NCBI RefSeq assembly: GCF_024623185.1
Contig: NZ_JANJZK010000013.1
Location: 1 to 64,000 of the forward strand
Direction: 5' to 3'
Origin: Anaerofustis stercorihominis
GTDB taxonomy: Bacteria; Bacillota; Clostridia; Eubacteriales; Anaerofustaceae
DNA: 64,000 bases
The notes beneath the pieces are model-generated. The model did no database searches. It saw only the letters and a program-made list of their open reading frames with translations, and had not been told where the DNA came from. The first letter of the stretch is position 1. The number at the start of each line of letters is the position of its first letter. The position numbers were made by a program, and so were the translations under genes. Positions 18,001 to 28,759 of this stretch are shown here, in pieces.

Positions 18001-19206
18001 ATGCTAAATAAAAAATCAGTAGATGATATAAATGTCAAAGGAAAAAAAGTATTAATAAGATGTGACTTCAATGTACCTTTAAAGGACGGAGAAATCACAG
18101 ATGAAAACAGAATAAACGCTGCTCTTCCTACAATCGAAAAGGTTATGAAAGACGGCGGTAAAGTTATTTTATGTTCTCATCTCGGTAAACCAAAGGGAGA
18201 AGCTAAGCCTGAATTATCACTTGCACCTGTTGCAAAAAGATTATCTGAAAAATTAGGTAAAGAAGTTGTTTTTGCGGCTGATGATAACGTAGTAGGGGAA
18301 AATGCAAAAAAAGCAGTTGCTGACATGAAAGAAGGAGATGTAGTACTTCTTCAAAACACACGTTACAGAGCGGAAGAAACTAAAAACGGAGAAGCATTAA
18401 GCAAAGACTTAGCTTCATTATGCGATATTTTTGTTAACGACGCTTTCGGTACAGCTCACAGAGCTCACTGTTCTAACGTTGGTGTTACAGAATATGTTGA
18501 CACAGCCGTTGTAGGTTATTTAATGCAAAAAGAAATCGACTTTTTAGGTAATGCGGTAAATAATCCAGAAAGACCTTTCGTAGCAATCCTCGGAGGAGCT
18601 AAAGTTGCGGATAAATTAAACGTTATCGCTAACCTTCTTGAAAAATGTGATACTTTGATCATCGGCGGAGGAATGGCTTATACATTCCTAAAAGCTAAAG
18701 GATACGAAATCGGTACTTCTTTGGTAGATGATGAAAAATTAGATTACTGTAAAGAAATGATGGAAAAAGCCGAAAAGCTTGGTAAAAAACTTTTACTTCC
18801 TATAGATACTACGATCACAAAGGATTTCCCAAATCCAATCGATGCCGAAATCGAAATCAAAGTAGTGCCTTCAAATGAAATCCCTGCTGATATGATGGGA
18901 CTTGATATCGGTACCGAAACTGCAAAATTATTCGCTGACGCAGTAAAATCAGCTAAGACAGTAGTTTGGAACGGACCTATGGGTGTATTTGAAAATCCTA
19001 TCCTTGCAAAAGGTACTATTTCTGTAGCAGAAGCATTAGCTGAAACAGACGCTACAACGATAATCGGGGGCGGAGATTCAGCAGCAGCCGTTAACCAACT
19101 TGGTTTCGGAGATAAGATGACTCATATCTCTACAGGCGGCGGTGCCAGCCTTGAGTTCCTTGAAGGAAAAGATCTTCCGGGCGTAGTTGCAGCAAACGAT
19201 AAATAA
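18001..19206 (+). CDS. pgk: Phosphoglycerate kinase
   Basis: Pgk makes ATP from 1,3-bisphosphoglycerate. Visible motifs are [13 protein letters not shown] near residue 15, the basic patch [19 protein letters not shown] (~59-66), RAHCSNVG and the nucleotide-site tail [11 protein letters not shown] (~354-364) with [13 protein letters not shown]. The length of 401 is typical. AAAGGAGC precedes the ATG at good spacing. tpiA follows 30 nt later in the same operon. Confidence 0.98.
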   Translation: MLNKKSVDDINVKGKKVLIRCDFNVPLKDGEITDENRINAALPTIEKVMKDGGKVILCSHLGKPKGEAKPELSLAPVAKRLSEKLGKEVVFAADDNVVGENAKKAVADMKEGDVVLLQNTRYRAEETKNGEALSKDLASLCDIFVNDAFGTAHRAHCSNVGVTEYVDTAVVGYLMQKEIDFLGNAVNNPERPFVAILGGAKVADKLNVIANLLEKCDTLIIGGGMAYTFLKAKGYEIGTSLVDDEKLDYCKEMMEKAEKLGKKLLLPIDTTITKDFPNPIDAEIEIKVVPSNEIPADMMGLDIGTETAKLFADAVKSAKTVVWNGPMGVFENPILAKGTISVAEALAETDATTIIGGGDSAAAVNQLGFGDKMTHISTGGGASLEFLEGKDLPGVVAANDK

Positions 19207-19236
19207 ACATTACAGATAAGTAAAAGGAGAGTATAA

Positions 19237-19992
19237 ATGGCAAGAACAAAAGTAATAGCCGGCAACTGGAAAATGAACAAAACAGCGGCTGAAGCAAAAG
19301 AGTTTTTTAATGAATTTTTAGATAAAATCAATGTGGCAGATCCTGAAGTAGTTATCTGCCCGACTTATATGACTATCCCTGCGGCTGTGGAAGCAGCAAA
19401 AGGTTCATACGTTGGTATCGGTGCACAAAATATGTACTTCGAAGAAAGCGGTGCTTACACAGGAGAAGTAACAGCCGATATGATTATCGAAGCAGGCTGT
19501 AAATACGTTATTATCGGTCACAGCGAAAGAAGACAATACTTTAACGAAACTGATGAAGGCGTAAACTTAAAGACTAAAAAAGCTTTGGAAAAAGGCTTGA
19601 TACCAATCCCTTGTGTCGGAGAAACTTTAGAAGAAAGAGAAAGCGGAAAAGCTTTTGATGTATTAAAAGAACAAACTACAAAAATGCTTGAAGGTATCTC
19701 TAAAGAAGACGCTAAGAAAATCATCCTTGCATACGAACCTGTTTGGGCTATCGGAACAGGCAAAACGGCTACCGATGAACAAGCAAACGAAGCATGCGGA
19801 TATATCAGAAAACTTGTTAAAGAACTTCTCGGTGAAGAAGTTGCCGATGCAATGAGAATTCTTTACGGCGGAAGCGTTAATGCGGGTAATGTGAAAGCAT
19901 TGATGTCAATGAGCGATATCGACGGCGCTTTAGTCGGCGGAGCAAGCTTAAAAGCTGATTTTGTTACTTTAGTTAATTATAAAGAAGCTTAA
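19237..19992 (+). CDS. tpiA: Triose-phosphate isomerase
   Basis: Interconverts dihydroxyacetone phosphate and glyceraldehyde-3-phosphate. Lys13 in NWKMNK, His95 in IIGHSERR and the catalytic glutamate in [11 protein letters not shown] (~166-176) are all present, as is YGGSVNAGN for phosphate binding. The 251-residue length is standard. It lies between pgk and gpmI, with gpmI starting 11 nt after its stop. Confidence 0.98.
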   Translation: MARTKVIAGNWKMNKTAAEAKEFFNEFLDKINVADPEVVICPTYMTIPAAVEAAKGSYVGIGAQNMYFEESGAYTGEVTADMIIEAGCKYVIIGHSERRQYFNETDEGVNLKTKKALEKGLIPIPCVGETLEERESGKAFDVLKEQTTKMLEGISKEDAKKIILAYEPVWAIGTGKTATDEQANEACGYIRKLVKELLGEEVADAMRILYGGSVNAGNVKALMSMSDIDGALVGGASLKADFVTLVNYKEA

Positions 19993-20002
19993 TAGGTGGA
20001 AC

Positions 20003-21514
20003 ATGAATAAAGTATTATTAATGATATTAGACGGCTATGGCTATTCTGAAAGCCATGAAGGTAATGCAGTATATAGTGCTTCAACACCAAACTTGGATAG
20101 GATATGGGAAGATAACTCTCACTTATTCCTTAACTGCAGCGGTTTAAGCGTTGGTTTACCCGAAGGACAAATGGGTAACAGTGAAGTAGGACATTTAAAC
20201 CTTGGTGCGGGAAGAGTCGTATATCAGGAACTTACGAGAATTACAAAATCAATTCAGGACGGAGATTTCTTTACTAATGAAGAATTCTTAAAAGCTGTAG
20301 AAAATGTTAAGAAGAATAACTCGGCTCTTCATTTGATGGGTCTTGTATCAGACGGCGGAGTTCATTCATCTAACGAACATTTATATGCTTTGCTTGAAAT
20401 GGCTAAAAAACAAGGACTTGAAGATGTATATATCCACTGCTATATGGACGGTAGAGATACTCCTCCTATGAGCGGAAAAGGCTATATCGAAGAACTTGAA
20501 GAAAAAATCAAGCAAATCGGTGTAGGTAAAATCGCTACTGTATCGGGAAGATACTATGCAATGGACAGAGATACCAGATGGGAAAGAACAAAAAAAGCAT
20601 ATGACGCTTTGGTTTACGGTATCGGAGAAAAAGCAGACAGTGCAGCTGATGCTATGCAGGCTTCTTATGACGCCGATACTACAGATGAATTCGTACTTCC
20701 TACGATAGTTGGTGAAGGCGCTAAAATCTCTAAGAATGACAGCGTTATCTTCTTTAACTTCAGACCCGACAGAGCAAGACAAATAACAAGAGCTTTGGTA
20801 GAAGCTGATTTTGACGGATTTGACAGAGAAGAAGACTTGAATTTGACATTTGTTACATTTACAAATTATGATGCAAGCTTTAAAAATGTACTAATCGCAT
20901 TCAAACCTCAAGTTATCACAAACACATTAGGTGAATATTTAAGCGATAACGGATATACTCAGCTAAGGATCGCCGAAACCGAAAAATATGCTCATGTAAC
21001 TTATTTCTTCAACGGCGGTATCGAAAAAGAATACAAAGGGGAAGACAGGATACTTGTTCCGTCTCCTAAAGTAGCTACTTACGATTTAAAACCTGAAATG
21101 AGTGCTTATGAAGTAAAGGACAAGCTGGTTGAAGCAATCAACGATAAAGATTATGACTTTATTGCAGTCAACTTTGCTAACTGCGATATGGTCGGTCACA
21201 CAGGCGTATTTGAAGCCGCTAAGGCTGCCGTTGAAGCAGTTGATGAATGTGTAGGTGAAGTTGAAAGTGCTGCATTGAAAAATGACTACAGCATTATAAT
21301 CACAGCTGACCACGGTAATGCGGAACTTATGTCTGAAGACGGAAAACCATTTACAGCTCATACGACTAATAAAGTTAAATGTATAGTTGAAAGCAAACTA
21401 ATCAAAGGTGTAGTTGAAGAAGCTGCTTTATGTGACGTTTCTCCTACAGTACTTGATTTGATGGGCATAAAACAACCGGAAGATATGACAGGTAAGTCAT
21501 TTGTATTAAAATAG
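20003..21514 (+). CDS. gpmI: 2,3-bisphosphoglycerate-independent phosphoglycerate mutase
   Basis: Interconverts 3- and 2-phosphoglycerate through a phosphoserine. The nucleophile Ser60 lies in GQMGNSEVGHLN. DGYGYSES (10-17) supplies the first metal ligand, YMDGRDTPP (~147-155) and the FFNFRPDRARQ segment bind substrate, and ITADHGNAE near the C-terminus carries the second metal site. The length of 503 fits the Mn-dependent family. AGGTGG precedes the ATG. Last gene of the cluster; enolase is encoded 4 kb further on in the same direction. Confidence 0.97.
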   Translation: MNKVLLMILDGYGYSESHEGNAVYSASTPNLDRIWEDNSHLFLNCSGLSVGLPEGQMGNSEVGHLNLGAGRVVYQELTRITKSIQDGDFFTNEEFLKAVENVKKNNSALHLMGLVSDGGVHSSNEHLYALLEMAKKQGLEDVYIHCYMDGRDTPPMSGKGYIEELEEKIKQIGVGKIATVSGRYYAMDRDTRWERTKKAYDALVYGIGEKADSAADAMQASYDADTTDEFVLPTIVGEGAKISKNDSVIFFNFRPDRARQITRALVEADFDGFDREEDLNLTFVTFTNYDASFKNVLIAFKPQVITNTLGEYLSDNGYTQLRIAETEKYAHVTYFFNGGIEKEYKGEDRILVPSPKVATYDLKPEMSAYEVKDKLVEAINDKDYDFIAVNFANCDMVGHTGVFEAAKAAVEAVDECVGEVESAALKNDYSIIITADHGNAELMSEDGKPFTAHTTNKVKCIVESKLIKGVVEEAALCDVSPTVLDLMGIKQPEDMTGKSFVLK

Positions 21515-21602
21515 TTCTTATAAAGAATTATCTTATTATCCAAGGTTTAAGCCTTATTAAAAGAATTTAAAAGTCACGATAGTTCATATCGCGGCGTAAT
21601 AT

Positions 21603-21632
21603 AAAAAAGCTCCTTTTATGGGAGCTTTTTTT
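21603..21632 (+). terminator. Terminator after gpmI
   Basis: AAAAAAGCTCC (21603-21613) pairs with GGAGCTTTTTT. The sequence just before it (21567-21589) is closely repeated before another terminator at 35325-35347. Confidence 0.85.
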
Positions 21633-21827
21633 AATAGTTTATTATTTTCAGGGTTAAAAAATTTAATGAAATAAGATAATTTTATATTTGACCTTCTTTA
21701 TGACAGTAATCAATGATAATCAAAAATAAATATCTATTTGTTAGGATATTTTGATTTTTAAAATAATACTTCTGCTTCGATTATTTTAATTTGACTTTTT
21801 TTTATCGGATAACCTTATTCTTTTTCG

Positions 21828-21856
21828 TTTTACTTTGTCTTATTTTGTAGTATAAT
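21828..21856 (+). promoter_or_regulatory. Probable promoter of the DUF5684 array
   Basis: TTTACT (21828-21833), 17-nt spacer, TATAAT (21851-21856), 35 nt before the first gene. The remainder of 21633-21890 is A/T-rich, with nothing else that I can support. Confidence 0.6.
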
Positions 21857-21890
21857 GATTGTATTACATATATAAAAGAGGCGAATAGTT

Positions 21891-22361
21891 ATGATCCTAT
21901 TATTATTTAAGTATCTTTGTGATATTGATATTTTTGATAGTAGCTTTGATTACATGAAAAACTTGATTTCCAATAATGTGAATTGGGGCTACTTTATTTT
22001 ATTATTTTTAATTCTTTATTTGATTTTCTATGGTGTTGTTTATTATAAATTATATGAAAAGCTCGGGTATAGAGGGATTTTATTTATAGTTCCTTTCTAC
22101 TCTTTATATTTACTTATAAAAAAGGTTATTTCAGAGGATAAAGGCTGGCTTTGGATATTATGCTTTGTTCCTTATGTGAGGGATATTTTTTATATCTATT
22201 TAGATTATAAGACGGGAATATATTTTAAAAAGTTAACAGCTTTTAATATCGGGCTTATATTGCTTCCCGAAGTCTTTATTCCTATTTTGGTATTATTAAG
22301 TGATAAAAAAGAGCATTATTATGACGCAGACGATAAATATTCTATAGAAGGAGATATATAA
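21891..22361 (+). CDS. Small membrane protein, DUF5684-like paralogue 1
   Basis: The 156-residue protein has four predicted membrane segments. It is the most divergent of five tandem paralogues, recognised by the shared core YKLYEKLGYRGILFIVPFYSLY, the WLWILCFVPYV segment and a final FNIGLILLPEVFIPILVLL. It lacks the D[IV]GW N-terminal motif seen in three of the others and ends in an acidic tail. The core resembles DUF5684, a family without known function. Its stop overlaps the next start (TAATG). Confidence 0.75.
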   Translation: MILLLFKYLCDIDIFDSSFDYMKNLISNNVNWGYFILLFLILYLIFYGVVYYKLYEKLGYRGILFIVPFYSLYLLIKKVISEDKGWLWILCFVPYVRDIFYIYLDYKTGIYFKKLTAFNIGLILLPEVFIPILVLLSDKKEHYYDADDKYSIEGDI

Positions 22362-22879
22362 TGATTACTGAAATCATGCAGAGGATAGTGGATAACGTAG
22401 GTTTTCAGCTAACGAGTGTAGATATAGGCTGGATAGAAAGTGACAGTTTTTTTTCTCCATTTGATTTTGCAGGGATTGCTTTAACTTCAAATGATTATAT
22501 CTTATTATATTTACTTATTTTTCTTATGATTTTAGAAAAGGCTGTTAAATTTTATTTAGTACTACTTCCATTTATAATACTTGGAAGATATAAGGTATTT
22601 GAAAAAGCAAATGAAAAAGGGTATAAGGCATTTATCCCTTTTTACAGCAGATATGTCCTATATAAAACGGCGATAGATAAAGGTTTATACTGCATACTTT
22701 CTTTTATCCCAATAGTAAATATAGCTGTTCATATTATGATGTGTATCGGATTATCGAGGAAGTTTGAATTGAAAAAGCCTTTTACTTTTGGATTGATATT
22801 CTTATTCCCGTTTTTCCTTATAATACTGGGATTTAATAAGAGTGAATATTTATCAATGGCTACCGATAATGATAATTAA
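22361..22879 (+). CDS. Small membrane protein, DUF5684-like paralogue 2
   Basis: 172 residues. An N-terminal extracytoplasmic or amphipathic stretch contains TSVDIGWIESDS. A long hydrophobic helix follows, then GRYKVFEKANEKGYKAFIPFY, a membrane pair around FIPIVNIAVHIMMCIGL, and the closing FGLIFLFPFFLIILGF before KSEYL. This is the complete DUF5684-like core. Function unknown. AAGGAGA precedes the ATG. Confidence 0.75.
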   Translation: MITEIMQRIVDNVGFQLTSVDIGWIESDSFFSPFDFAGIALTSNDYILLYLLIFLMILEKAVKFYLVLLPFIILGRYKVFEKANEKGYKAFIPFYSRYVLYKTAIDKGLYCILSFIPIVNIAVHIMMCIGLSRKFELKKPFTFGLIFLFPFFLIILGFNKSEYLSMATDNDN

Positions 22880-22890
22880 GGTGAAATAGA

Positions 22891-23367
22891 ATGTTAAATA
22901 AGATATTTCAATTTATAGTTGATGAACTTAATTTTAAGGTCACGGTTTTTGCTCCAGGTTCTTATGCTCCGACTCGATGGGAAGTCCTGATAGATACTTT
23001 TCAAAGGTGGTTTTATATCCTTTTGATTTATTATTTGGGACTTATATTTCCTATTTATATATTATCACTTCCTTTTATTATAACGGGGAGATGGCGTATA
23101 TTTATGAGAGCAGGCGAAAATAGGTGGAAATCAGTAGTTCCCGTTTATAATAAGTATATTTTATGTAAAATGTTAAGTTATCCGAAATGGTCCTTTATTT
23201 TATACTATATACCGATTATAAATTTTTCTATACATATAATTGTATCCATAAGATTAGCAAAGGCTTTCAATAGAGGGAAATTGTTTGCATTGGGGCTTAT
23301 AACTTTAAATCCTATATTTATTCTTATATTGGGGTTTGGTAAAAGCAGATTTGACTTAAAGAAGTAA
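22891..23367 (+). CDS. Small membrane protein, DUF5684-like paralogue 3
   Basis: 158 residues with the same core: GRWRIFMRAGENRWKSVVPVYN, a WSFILYYIPIINFSIHI membrane pair, RLAKAFNRGK and the ending LGFGKSRF. The N-terminus (FKVTVFAPGS) differs from its neighbours and has no DIGW motif. Starts 12 nt after the previous stop behind AAGGTGA, so it is in the same operon. Confidence 0.75.
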   Translation: MLNKIFQFIVDELNFKVTVFAPGSYAPTRWEVLIDTFQRWFYILLIYYLGLIFPIYILSLPFIITGRWRIFMRAGENRWKSVVPVYNKYILCKMLSYPKWSFILYYIPIINFSIHIIVSIRLAKAFNRGKLFALGLITLNPIFILILGFGKSRFDLKK

Positions 23368-23394
23368 TAAAAATCATATAAAAGAGGTTAAAAA

Positions 23395-23976
23395 ATGTAT
23401 TTTGAGTATATGAATATCATCAATAACGCAGTTTATTATATTTGTGACTACGCTTATGCTGCAAGAAATCTGGTTCTTGAATATTTGGATATGCTTTATA
23501 GCTTATATCTAATAAAATTCGGAGGTGATATGGGGCTTACATCGATAGATATAGGCTGGAGCAGTGAGTCTATGTTTGATATTATCAGCTTTGGCAAGTT
23601 TTTTGATTTTATATTTATCCCAATCATCTTGCCTTTAATCATTCTTTTGATAATTTTAATTTCCAGGTGGAAAATCTTTGATAAAGCGGGAGAAGCAGGC
23701 TGGAAAGCTTTGATACCTTTTTATGGTACATATACACTTTGTAAAATAACCTTCGGTTTCGGGTGGTATATGCTTCTTTTCTTTATACCTTATATCAATT
23801 TGATAATGTATATAATTACATATATAAAATTAGGTAAAAAGTTTGGTAAAGGCAAGTTATTTATTCTGGGGCTTACTTTATTTACGCCAATATTTTTATT
23901 TATATTGGCATTTGGAAAGAGTAAATATTTATGTGCTGGTGTATCAAAAGATAAGCATATTTCTTCAGCAAATTAA
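23395..23976 (+). CDS. Small membrane protein, DUF5684-like paralogue 4
   Basis: 193 residues, the longest copy. An N-terminal helical stretch, then LTSIDIGWSSES, then the core SRWKIFDKAGEAGWKALIP and FYGTYTLCKITFGFGWYML, KLGKKFGKGK and LAFGKSKYL. DNA 23701-23753 is identical over 53 bp to 24309-24361 in the next paralogue, which indicates recent duplication or gene conversion within the array. Confidence 0.75.
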   Translation: MYFEYMNIINNAVYYICDYAYAARNLVLEYLDMLYSLYLIKFGGDMGLTSIDIGWSSESMFDIISFGKFFDFIFIPIILPLIILLIILISRWKIFDKAGEAGWKALIPFYGTYTLCKITFGFGWYMLLFFIPYINLIMYIITYIKLGKKFGKGKLFILGLTLFTPIFLFILAFGKSKYLCAGVSKDKHISSAN

Positions 23977-24002
23977 AAATATTTTAAAAGAGGAGTGTAA
24001 AT

Positions 24003-24548
24003 ATGATATCTTTCAATTTTACATATTACTTGATAAGAAGTGTTCTTGAAATTTCATATATTTCTGTTAATTATGTATGGATTTATCTTAAGGATATTTA
24101 TACGTTACTGTTAAATAGAACGGTGGGGTTAAACCTTAAAACTATTGATGTCGGCTGGATAAGTTCAAATACATTAGACACAGGATGGGAAGCTTCTGCT
24201 GATATACTGTGGATCTCTCCTTGGATAACTTTTGTTATCCCTTTGATTTTAATTGTATTAACGGTTCTTGCAAGGCGGAAAGTATTTGAGAAAGCGGGAG
24301 AAAAAGGGTGGAAAGCTTTGATACCTTTTTATGGTACATATACACTTTGTAAAATAACCTTATGCTCCGGGTGGTATATGTTCCTTTTCTTTATACCTAT
24401 AGCTGATTTGGTTTTATATATCATGATGTACATAAAACTGGGAAAGAAGTTTAATAAAAGCAAATCGTTTACTTTGGGACTTATTTTTTTAAGTAATATA
24501 TTTATGCTGATTTTAGGTTACGGAAACAGTAAATATTTAAATCATTAG
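24003..24548 (+). CDS. Small membrane protein, DUF5684-like paralogue 5
   Basis: 181 residues. LKTIDVGWISSN begins the soluble stretch; the core RKVFEKAGEKGWKALIPFYG and TYTLCKI is identical over long runs to paralogue 4. The protein ends LGYGNSKYLNH. GAGGAG precedes the ATG. Last gene of the array; no clear terminator follows before the next promoter. Confidence 0.75.
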   Translation: MISFNFTYYLIRSVLEISYISVNYVWIYLKDIYTLLLNRTVGLNLKTIDVGWISSNTLDTGWEASADILWISPWITFVIPLILIVLTVLARRKVFEKAGEKGWKALIPFYGTYTLCKITLCSGWYMFLFFIPIADLVLYIMMYIKLGKKFNKSKSFTLGLIFLSNIFMLILGYGNSKYLNH

Positions 24549-24628
24549 GCTAATATATGTTATTTTTATTCTTTGATATAAAAATGATTTTAATATGTTT
24601 ACATTTTTTTTAAATAATAACTATTTAT

Positions 24629-24657
24629 TTGACAAAGAGTTATTAATATCATAATAA
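24629..24657 (+). promoter_or_regulatory. Promoter of the methyltransferase gene
   Basis: TTGACA (24629-24634), 17-nt spacer, TAATAA (24652-24657), 50 nt before the start codon. Confidence 0.65.
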
Positions 24658-24707
24658 ATAAGTAATATATTTTTAACTTATTACTATGAAACGGAGAACT
24701 ATGTTTT

Positions 24708-25325
24708 ATGGCTGATAAATCGAACAAAAAGTTTTGGGAAAGAACAGCAAAGCTTTATACATCATTTCAGGAAAAAGGGAACGAAGGATTATATAACACA
24801 CTTTGTGAGAAAATAAGACCTTTATTAAGTAAAGAGCAAAGTGTTCTTGAGCTGGCATGCGGTACGGGACAGCTTACTCGTTTGCTTGCTGATGAAGCAG
24901 ATAGCTGGACTGCAACGGATTTTTCCGAAAAAATGCTTTATGAAACAGAAAAGCGTCTTAATAATAAAAATATCACTTATGAAGTCCAGGATGCTACATC
25001 TCTTAGTTATAAAAATGATGTTTTTGATGTTGTACTTATTGCCAATGCACTTCATATAATGCCAAATCCAAATAAGGCACTTGATGAAATAAAACGTGTA
25101 CTTAAAAAAGACGGACTTTTGATTGCACCTACATTTGTCTATGACGGAAAAGTAGATAAAATCCGCCTATGGTTTATGGAAAAAGCAGGTTTTAAGACAT
25201 TTCATAAATGGAAATCCCGAGAGTATATGAATTTTATTGAGGATAATGGTTTTAAAATAAAAGAAAAGTATCTGCTTCAAGGAAAGCTGCTTTCGGAGTG
25301 TGTTTTGGTATGTAAAGAGAAATAG
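24708..25325 (+). CDS. Class I SAM-dependent methyltransferase
   Basis: 205 residues with a Rossmann-type Methyltransf_11 layout: motif I VLELACGTGQLTRLLA (~44-59), the acidic end of strand 2 in TATDFSEKML, motif III VQDATSLSYKNDVFDVVLIANALH, and RVLKKDGLLIAPTF after it. The substrate cannot be assigned; relatives include ubiquinone/menaquinone-like and small-molecule methylases. It stands alone with its own promoter and terminator. Confidence 0.88.
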   Translation: MADKSNKKFWERTAKLYTSFQEKGNEGLYNTLCEKIRPLLSKEQSVLELACGTGQLTRLLADEADSWTATDFSEKMLYETEKRLNNKNITYEVQDATSLSYKNDVFDVVLIANALHIMPNPNKALDEIKRVLKKDGLLIAPTFVYDGKVDKIRLWFMEKAGFKTFHKWKSREYMNFIEDNGFKIKEKYLLQGKLLSECVLVCKEK

Positions 25326-25387
25326 ATAATATGGTTAAATAACGATTATTTTATAGATTTAAATTTACAAATACATTTAATAAAGTA

Positions 25388-25412
25388 AACTACCATATTT
25401 GGTAGTTTTTTT
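25388..25412 (+). terminator. Terminator after the methyltransferase
   Basis: AACTACCA (25388-25395), tatt, TGGTAGTT (25400-25407), then a T-run. Confidence 0.85.
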
Positions 25413-25611
25413 GCTGTTATTGAAATATATATTTTTTATCCCCTAAAATAAATTTTAAATTAGTGAATTTTTCTTTATTTGTATTATAATCTGGTAAAAA
25501 GGTAGAGAATTATTGGCAAATCAATATTTTTTTACAATATATTTGTGATAACTAACGAAAAGTGTGCCAAATTTTATTATAACCGATCATCGTAATTAAA
25601 TCATACATTAG

Positions 25612-26982
<1,371 letters not shown>

Positions 26983-26990
26983 TATAATTA

Positions 26991-27024
26991 AAACAGCATA
27001 GGAAAACTGTGCTGTTTTTTTGTT
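26991..27024 (+). terminator. Terminator after eno
   Basis: AAACAGCA (26991-26998) pairs with TGCTGTTT, followed by a T-run. Confidence 0.8.
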
Positions 27025-27134
27025 TTTTAATCCCCATTCGATTATGTATTAAATATTCATTTCTCTTTATTTACTTAAATTGCTTTTAATAATATAATAT
27101 TTAAAAATAAATGAACACATATAGGAATAGTAAA

Positions 27135-27815
27135 ATGGAAAAAGCATTTTTTAATTGGAGCAGCGGAAAAGATTCTTCATTGGCATTGTATAAAGTGATG
27201 AAATCAAACGAATATGATATCAAATCTTTATTTACTGTTGTTAATAATAAAAAAATACCGATGCATGAAGTAAATTTAAACTTATTAAAAGAACAATCGA
27301 CTTCCATAGGTATCCCGCTCACAACGATAGATTTATCGGATTACAAAACCGAAAGGGCTTATAACACTAAGATGAAAACTGAGATAAATAAATTTAAAGA
27401 TAAGGATATTTTTACTTCTGTTTTTGGAGATATACATCTGAAAGAACTAAAAAAGTCAAGAGAAGCAAAGTGCACAAAATCAGGGATAAATGCAGTATTT
27501 CCTCTTTGGGGTATGAATACAAAAGAAATCATGAGAGAATTCATAGACTTAGGATTTAAGGCTGTCATAACTTCATTAAATGCTGAAATAGTAGATGAGA
27601 GTTTTATAGGAAAAATCATCGACGATGATTTTATTTCAAGTTTCCCTTCAAATGCGGATATCTGCGGCGAGAACGGAGAATATCACTCTTTTGTTTATGA
27701 CGGACCGATATTTAAATATCCTATTGATTATAAAATAGGAAGTAAATATGATAAAAGTTATATCAATAAAAAAAATAAAAGTATAGATAAATACTTATAT
27801 CTTAATTTGGAATAA
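27135..27815 (+). CDS. PP-loop ATPase of the diphthine-ammonia ligase (DPH6-like) family
   Basis: 226 residues. The PP-loop SSGKDSSLALYKV at ~10-22 and the family segments EVNLNLLKEQSTSIGIP, FTSVFGDIHL and DICGENGEYHSFVYDGP place it with ATP_bind_4/DPH6-type amidoligases. The last motif is the family's substrate loop. Bacteria have no diphthamide, so the true substrate is unknown; relatives probably adenylate a carboxylate and amidate it. I choose ATG 27135, because AGGAAT precedes it; ATG 27111 in frame has no site. Monocistronic. Confidence 0.8.
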   Translation: MEKAFFNWSSGKDSSLALYKVMKSNEYDIKSLFTVVNNKKIPMHEVNLNLLKEQSTSIGIPLTTIDLSDYKTERAYNTKMKTEINKFKDKDIFTSVFGDIHLKELKKSREAKCTKSGINAVFPLWGMNTKEIMREFIDLGFKAVITSLNAEIVDESFIGKIIDDDFISSFPSNADICGENGEYHSFVYDGPIFKYPIDYKIGSKYDKSYINKKNKSIDKYLYLNLE

Positions 27816-27844
27816 TTATAAACTTATTTTATCAATGTAAAATA

Positions 27845-27873
27845 TTTACAACCAAGTAAAAAAAATGTATAAT
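27845..27873 (+). promoter_or_regulatory. Promoter of the FMN-riboswitch transcript
   Basis: TTTACA (27845-27850), 17-nt spacer, TATAAT (27868-27873), about 80 nt before the riboswitch. Confidence 0.7.
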
Positions 27874-27949
27874 AAAAAAGTAATCAAAGATTTAACTTGA
27901 TCCTCCAGTTATGCTAAATCGTGATTACATAAATTAAATAACTTTAAAA

Positions 27950-28060
27950 GTTATCTTCAGGGCAAGGTGCAATTCCTGACCGGCAGTAAAGTCTGCGAGC
28001 GAAAAGCTGACATGGTGAAATTCCATGACCGACGGTAAAGTCCGGATGAAAGAAGATATG
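27950..28060 (+). ncRNA. FMN riboswitch (RFN element)
   Basis: The conserved RFN blocks occur in order: CTTCAGGGCAAGGTG, CAATTCCTGACCGGC, AGTCTGCGA, a variable stem, CATGGTGAAATTCCATGACC, GACGGT and AAGTCCGGATGAAAGAAG. The first and last blocks (TCTTC and GAAGA) close the P1 stem. It precedes an expression terminator and the riboflavin transporter gene, so FMN binding should stop transcription of riboflavin uptake. Confidence 0.96.
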
Positions 28061-28069
28061 ATAAGAAAC

Positions 28070-28102
28070 CGCCCTGTTGTTTTAGTACAAAGGGCGTTTT
28101 TT
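28070..28102 (+). terminator. Riboswitch-controlled terminator
   Basis: CGCCCT (28070-28075) pairs with AGGGCG (28091-28096), followed by six T, between the RFN element and ribU. Confidence 0.85.
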
Positions 28103-28135
28103 AAATTCACCTCATATCTGTTTATAAGGAGAATT

Positions 28136-28756
28136 ATGGAGAACATTAATGAAAAAACAACACAAAAGACAAAGTCAAAAATCAATGTAAGAGTTATGGT
28201 AGTTACCGCAATGCTTAGTGCGGTATCATTCCTTCTGGCATTTTTGGAAATCCCGATGCCTCTGTCGCCGTCATTTGCGATGATGGATCTGTCTGATTTA
28301 CCCGCTCTTATAGGCTCATTCGCCCTCGGTCCCATAACTGGAGTAATAATAGAGCTTATTAAAAACGGGCTTCAGATGTTTTCTACCAATACCGGAGGTA
28401 TAGGAGAACTTGCAAACTTTTTTATGGGAGCGTCTTTTGTATTCACCGCGGGGATTATTTACAAAAGAAGAAAGACCAAGAAAACAGCTTTGGTTGCTTG
28501 TATATTAGCAAGCGTAGTTATGGCGGTAGTCGCCGGACTTCTTAACTATTTTGTACTTCTTCCGATGTACAGCGTATTCATGCCTTTAGAGCAGGTGATT
28601 GCTGCATTTTCAGAAATAATACCATTTATAAAGACAAAGCTGGATGTAATCTTGTTCAGTGCAATTCCCGCAAATATTATAAAGGGACTTATTATCTCAG
28701 TTTTCACAATGCTTATTTATAAAGGAGTAAGTCCTATACTTAAAGGAGAAAAATAA
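28136..28756 (+). CDS. ribU: Riboflavin ECF-transporter S component RibU
   Basis: The 206-residue membrane protein is the substrate-binding S component that works with a shared ECF energising module (not in this window) to import riboflavin. About six membrane helices, the early MVVTAMLSAVSFLLAFLEIP stretch, FAMMDLSDLPALIGSFALGP (the family's DLPAL region) and IELIKNGLQM fit RibU. ATG 28136 follows AAGGAGAATT; upstream ATGs lie inside the riboswitch or its terminator. Regulation by the FMN riboswitch supports the substrate. Confidence 0.93.
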   Translation: MENINEKTTQKTKSKINVRVMVVTAMLSAVSFLLAFLEIPMPLSPSFAMMDLSDLPALIGSFALGPITGVIIELIKNGLQMFSTNTGGIGELANFFMGASFVFTAGIIYKRRKTKKTALVACILASVVMAVVAGLLNYFVLLPMYSVFMPLEQVIAAFSEIIPFIKTKLDVILFSAIPANIIKGLIISVFTMLIYKGVSPILKGEK

Positions 28757-28759
28757 TCA

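Noticed and set aside
23843-24049. 68-codon ORF across the junction of DUF5684-like paralogues 4 and 5
   Set aside because: Out of frame with both genes, overlaps them almost fully and has no site of its own.
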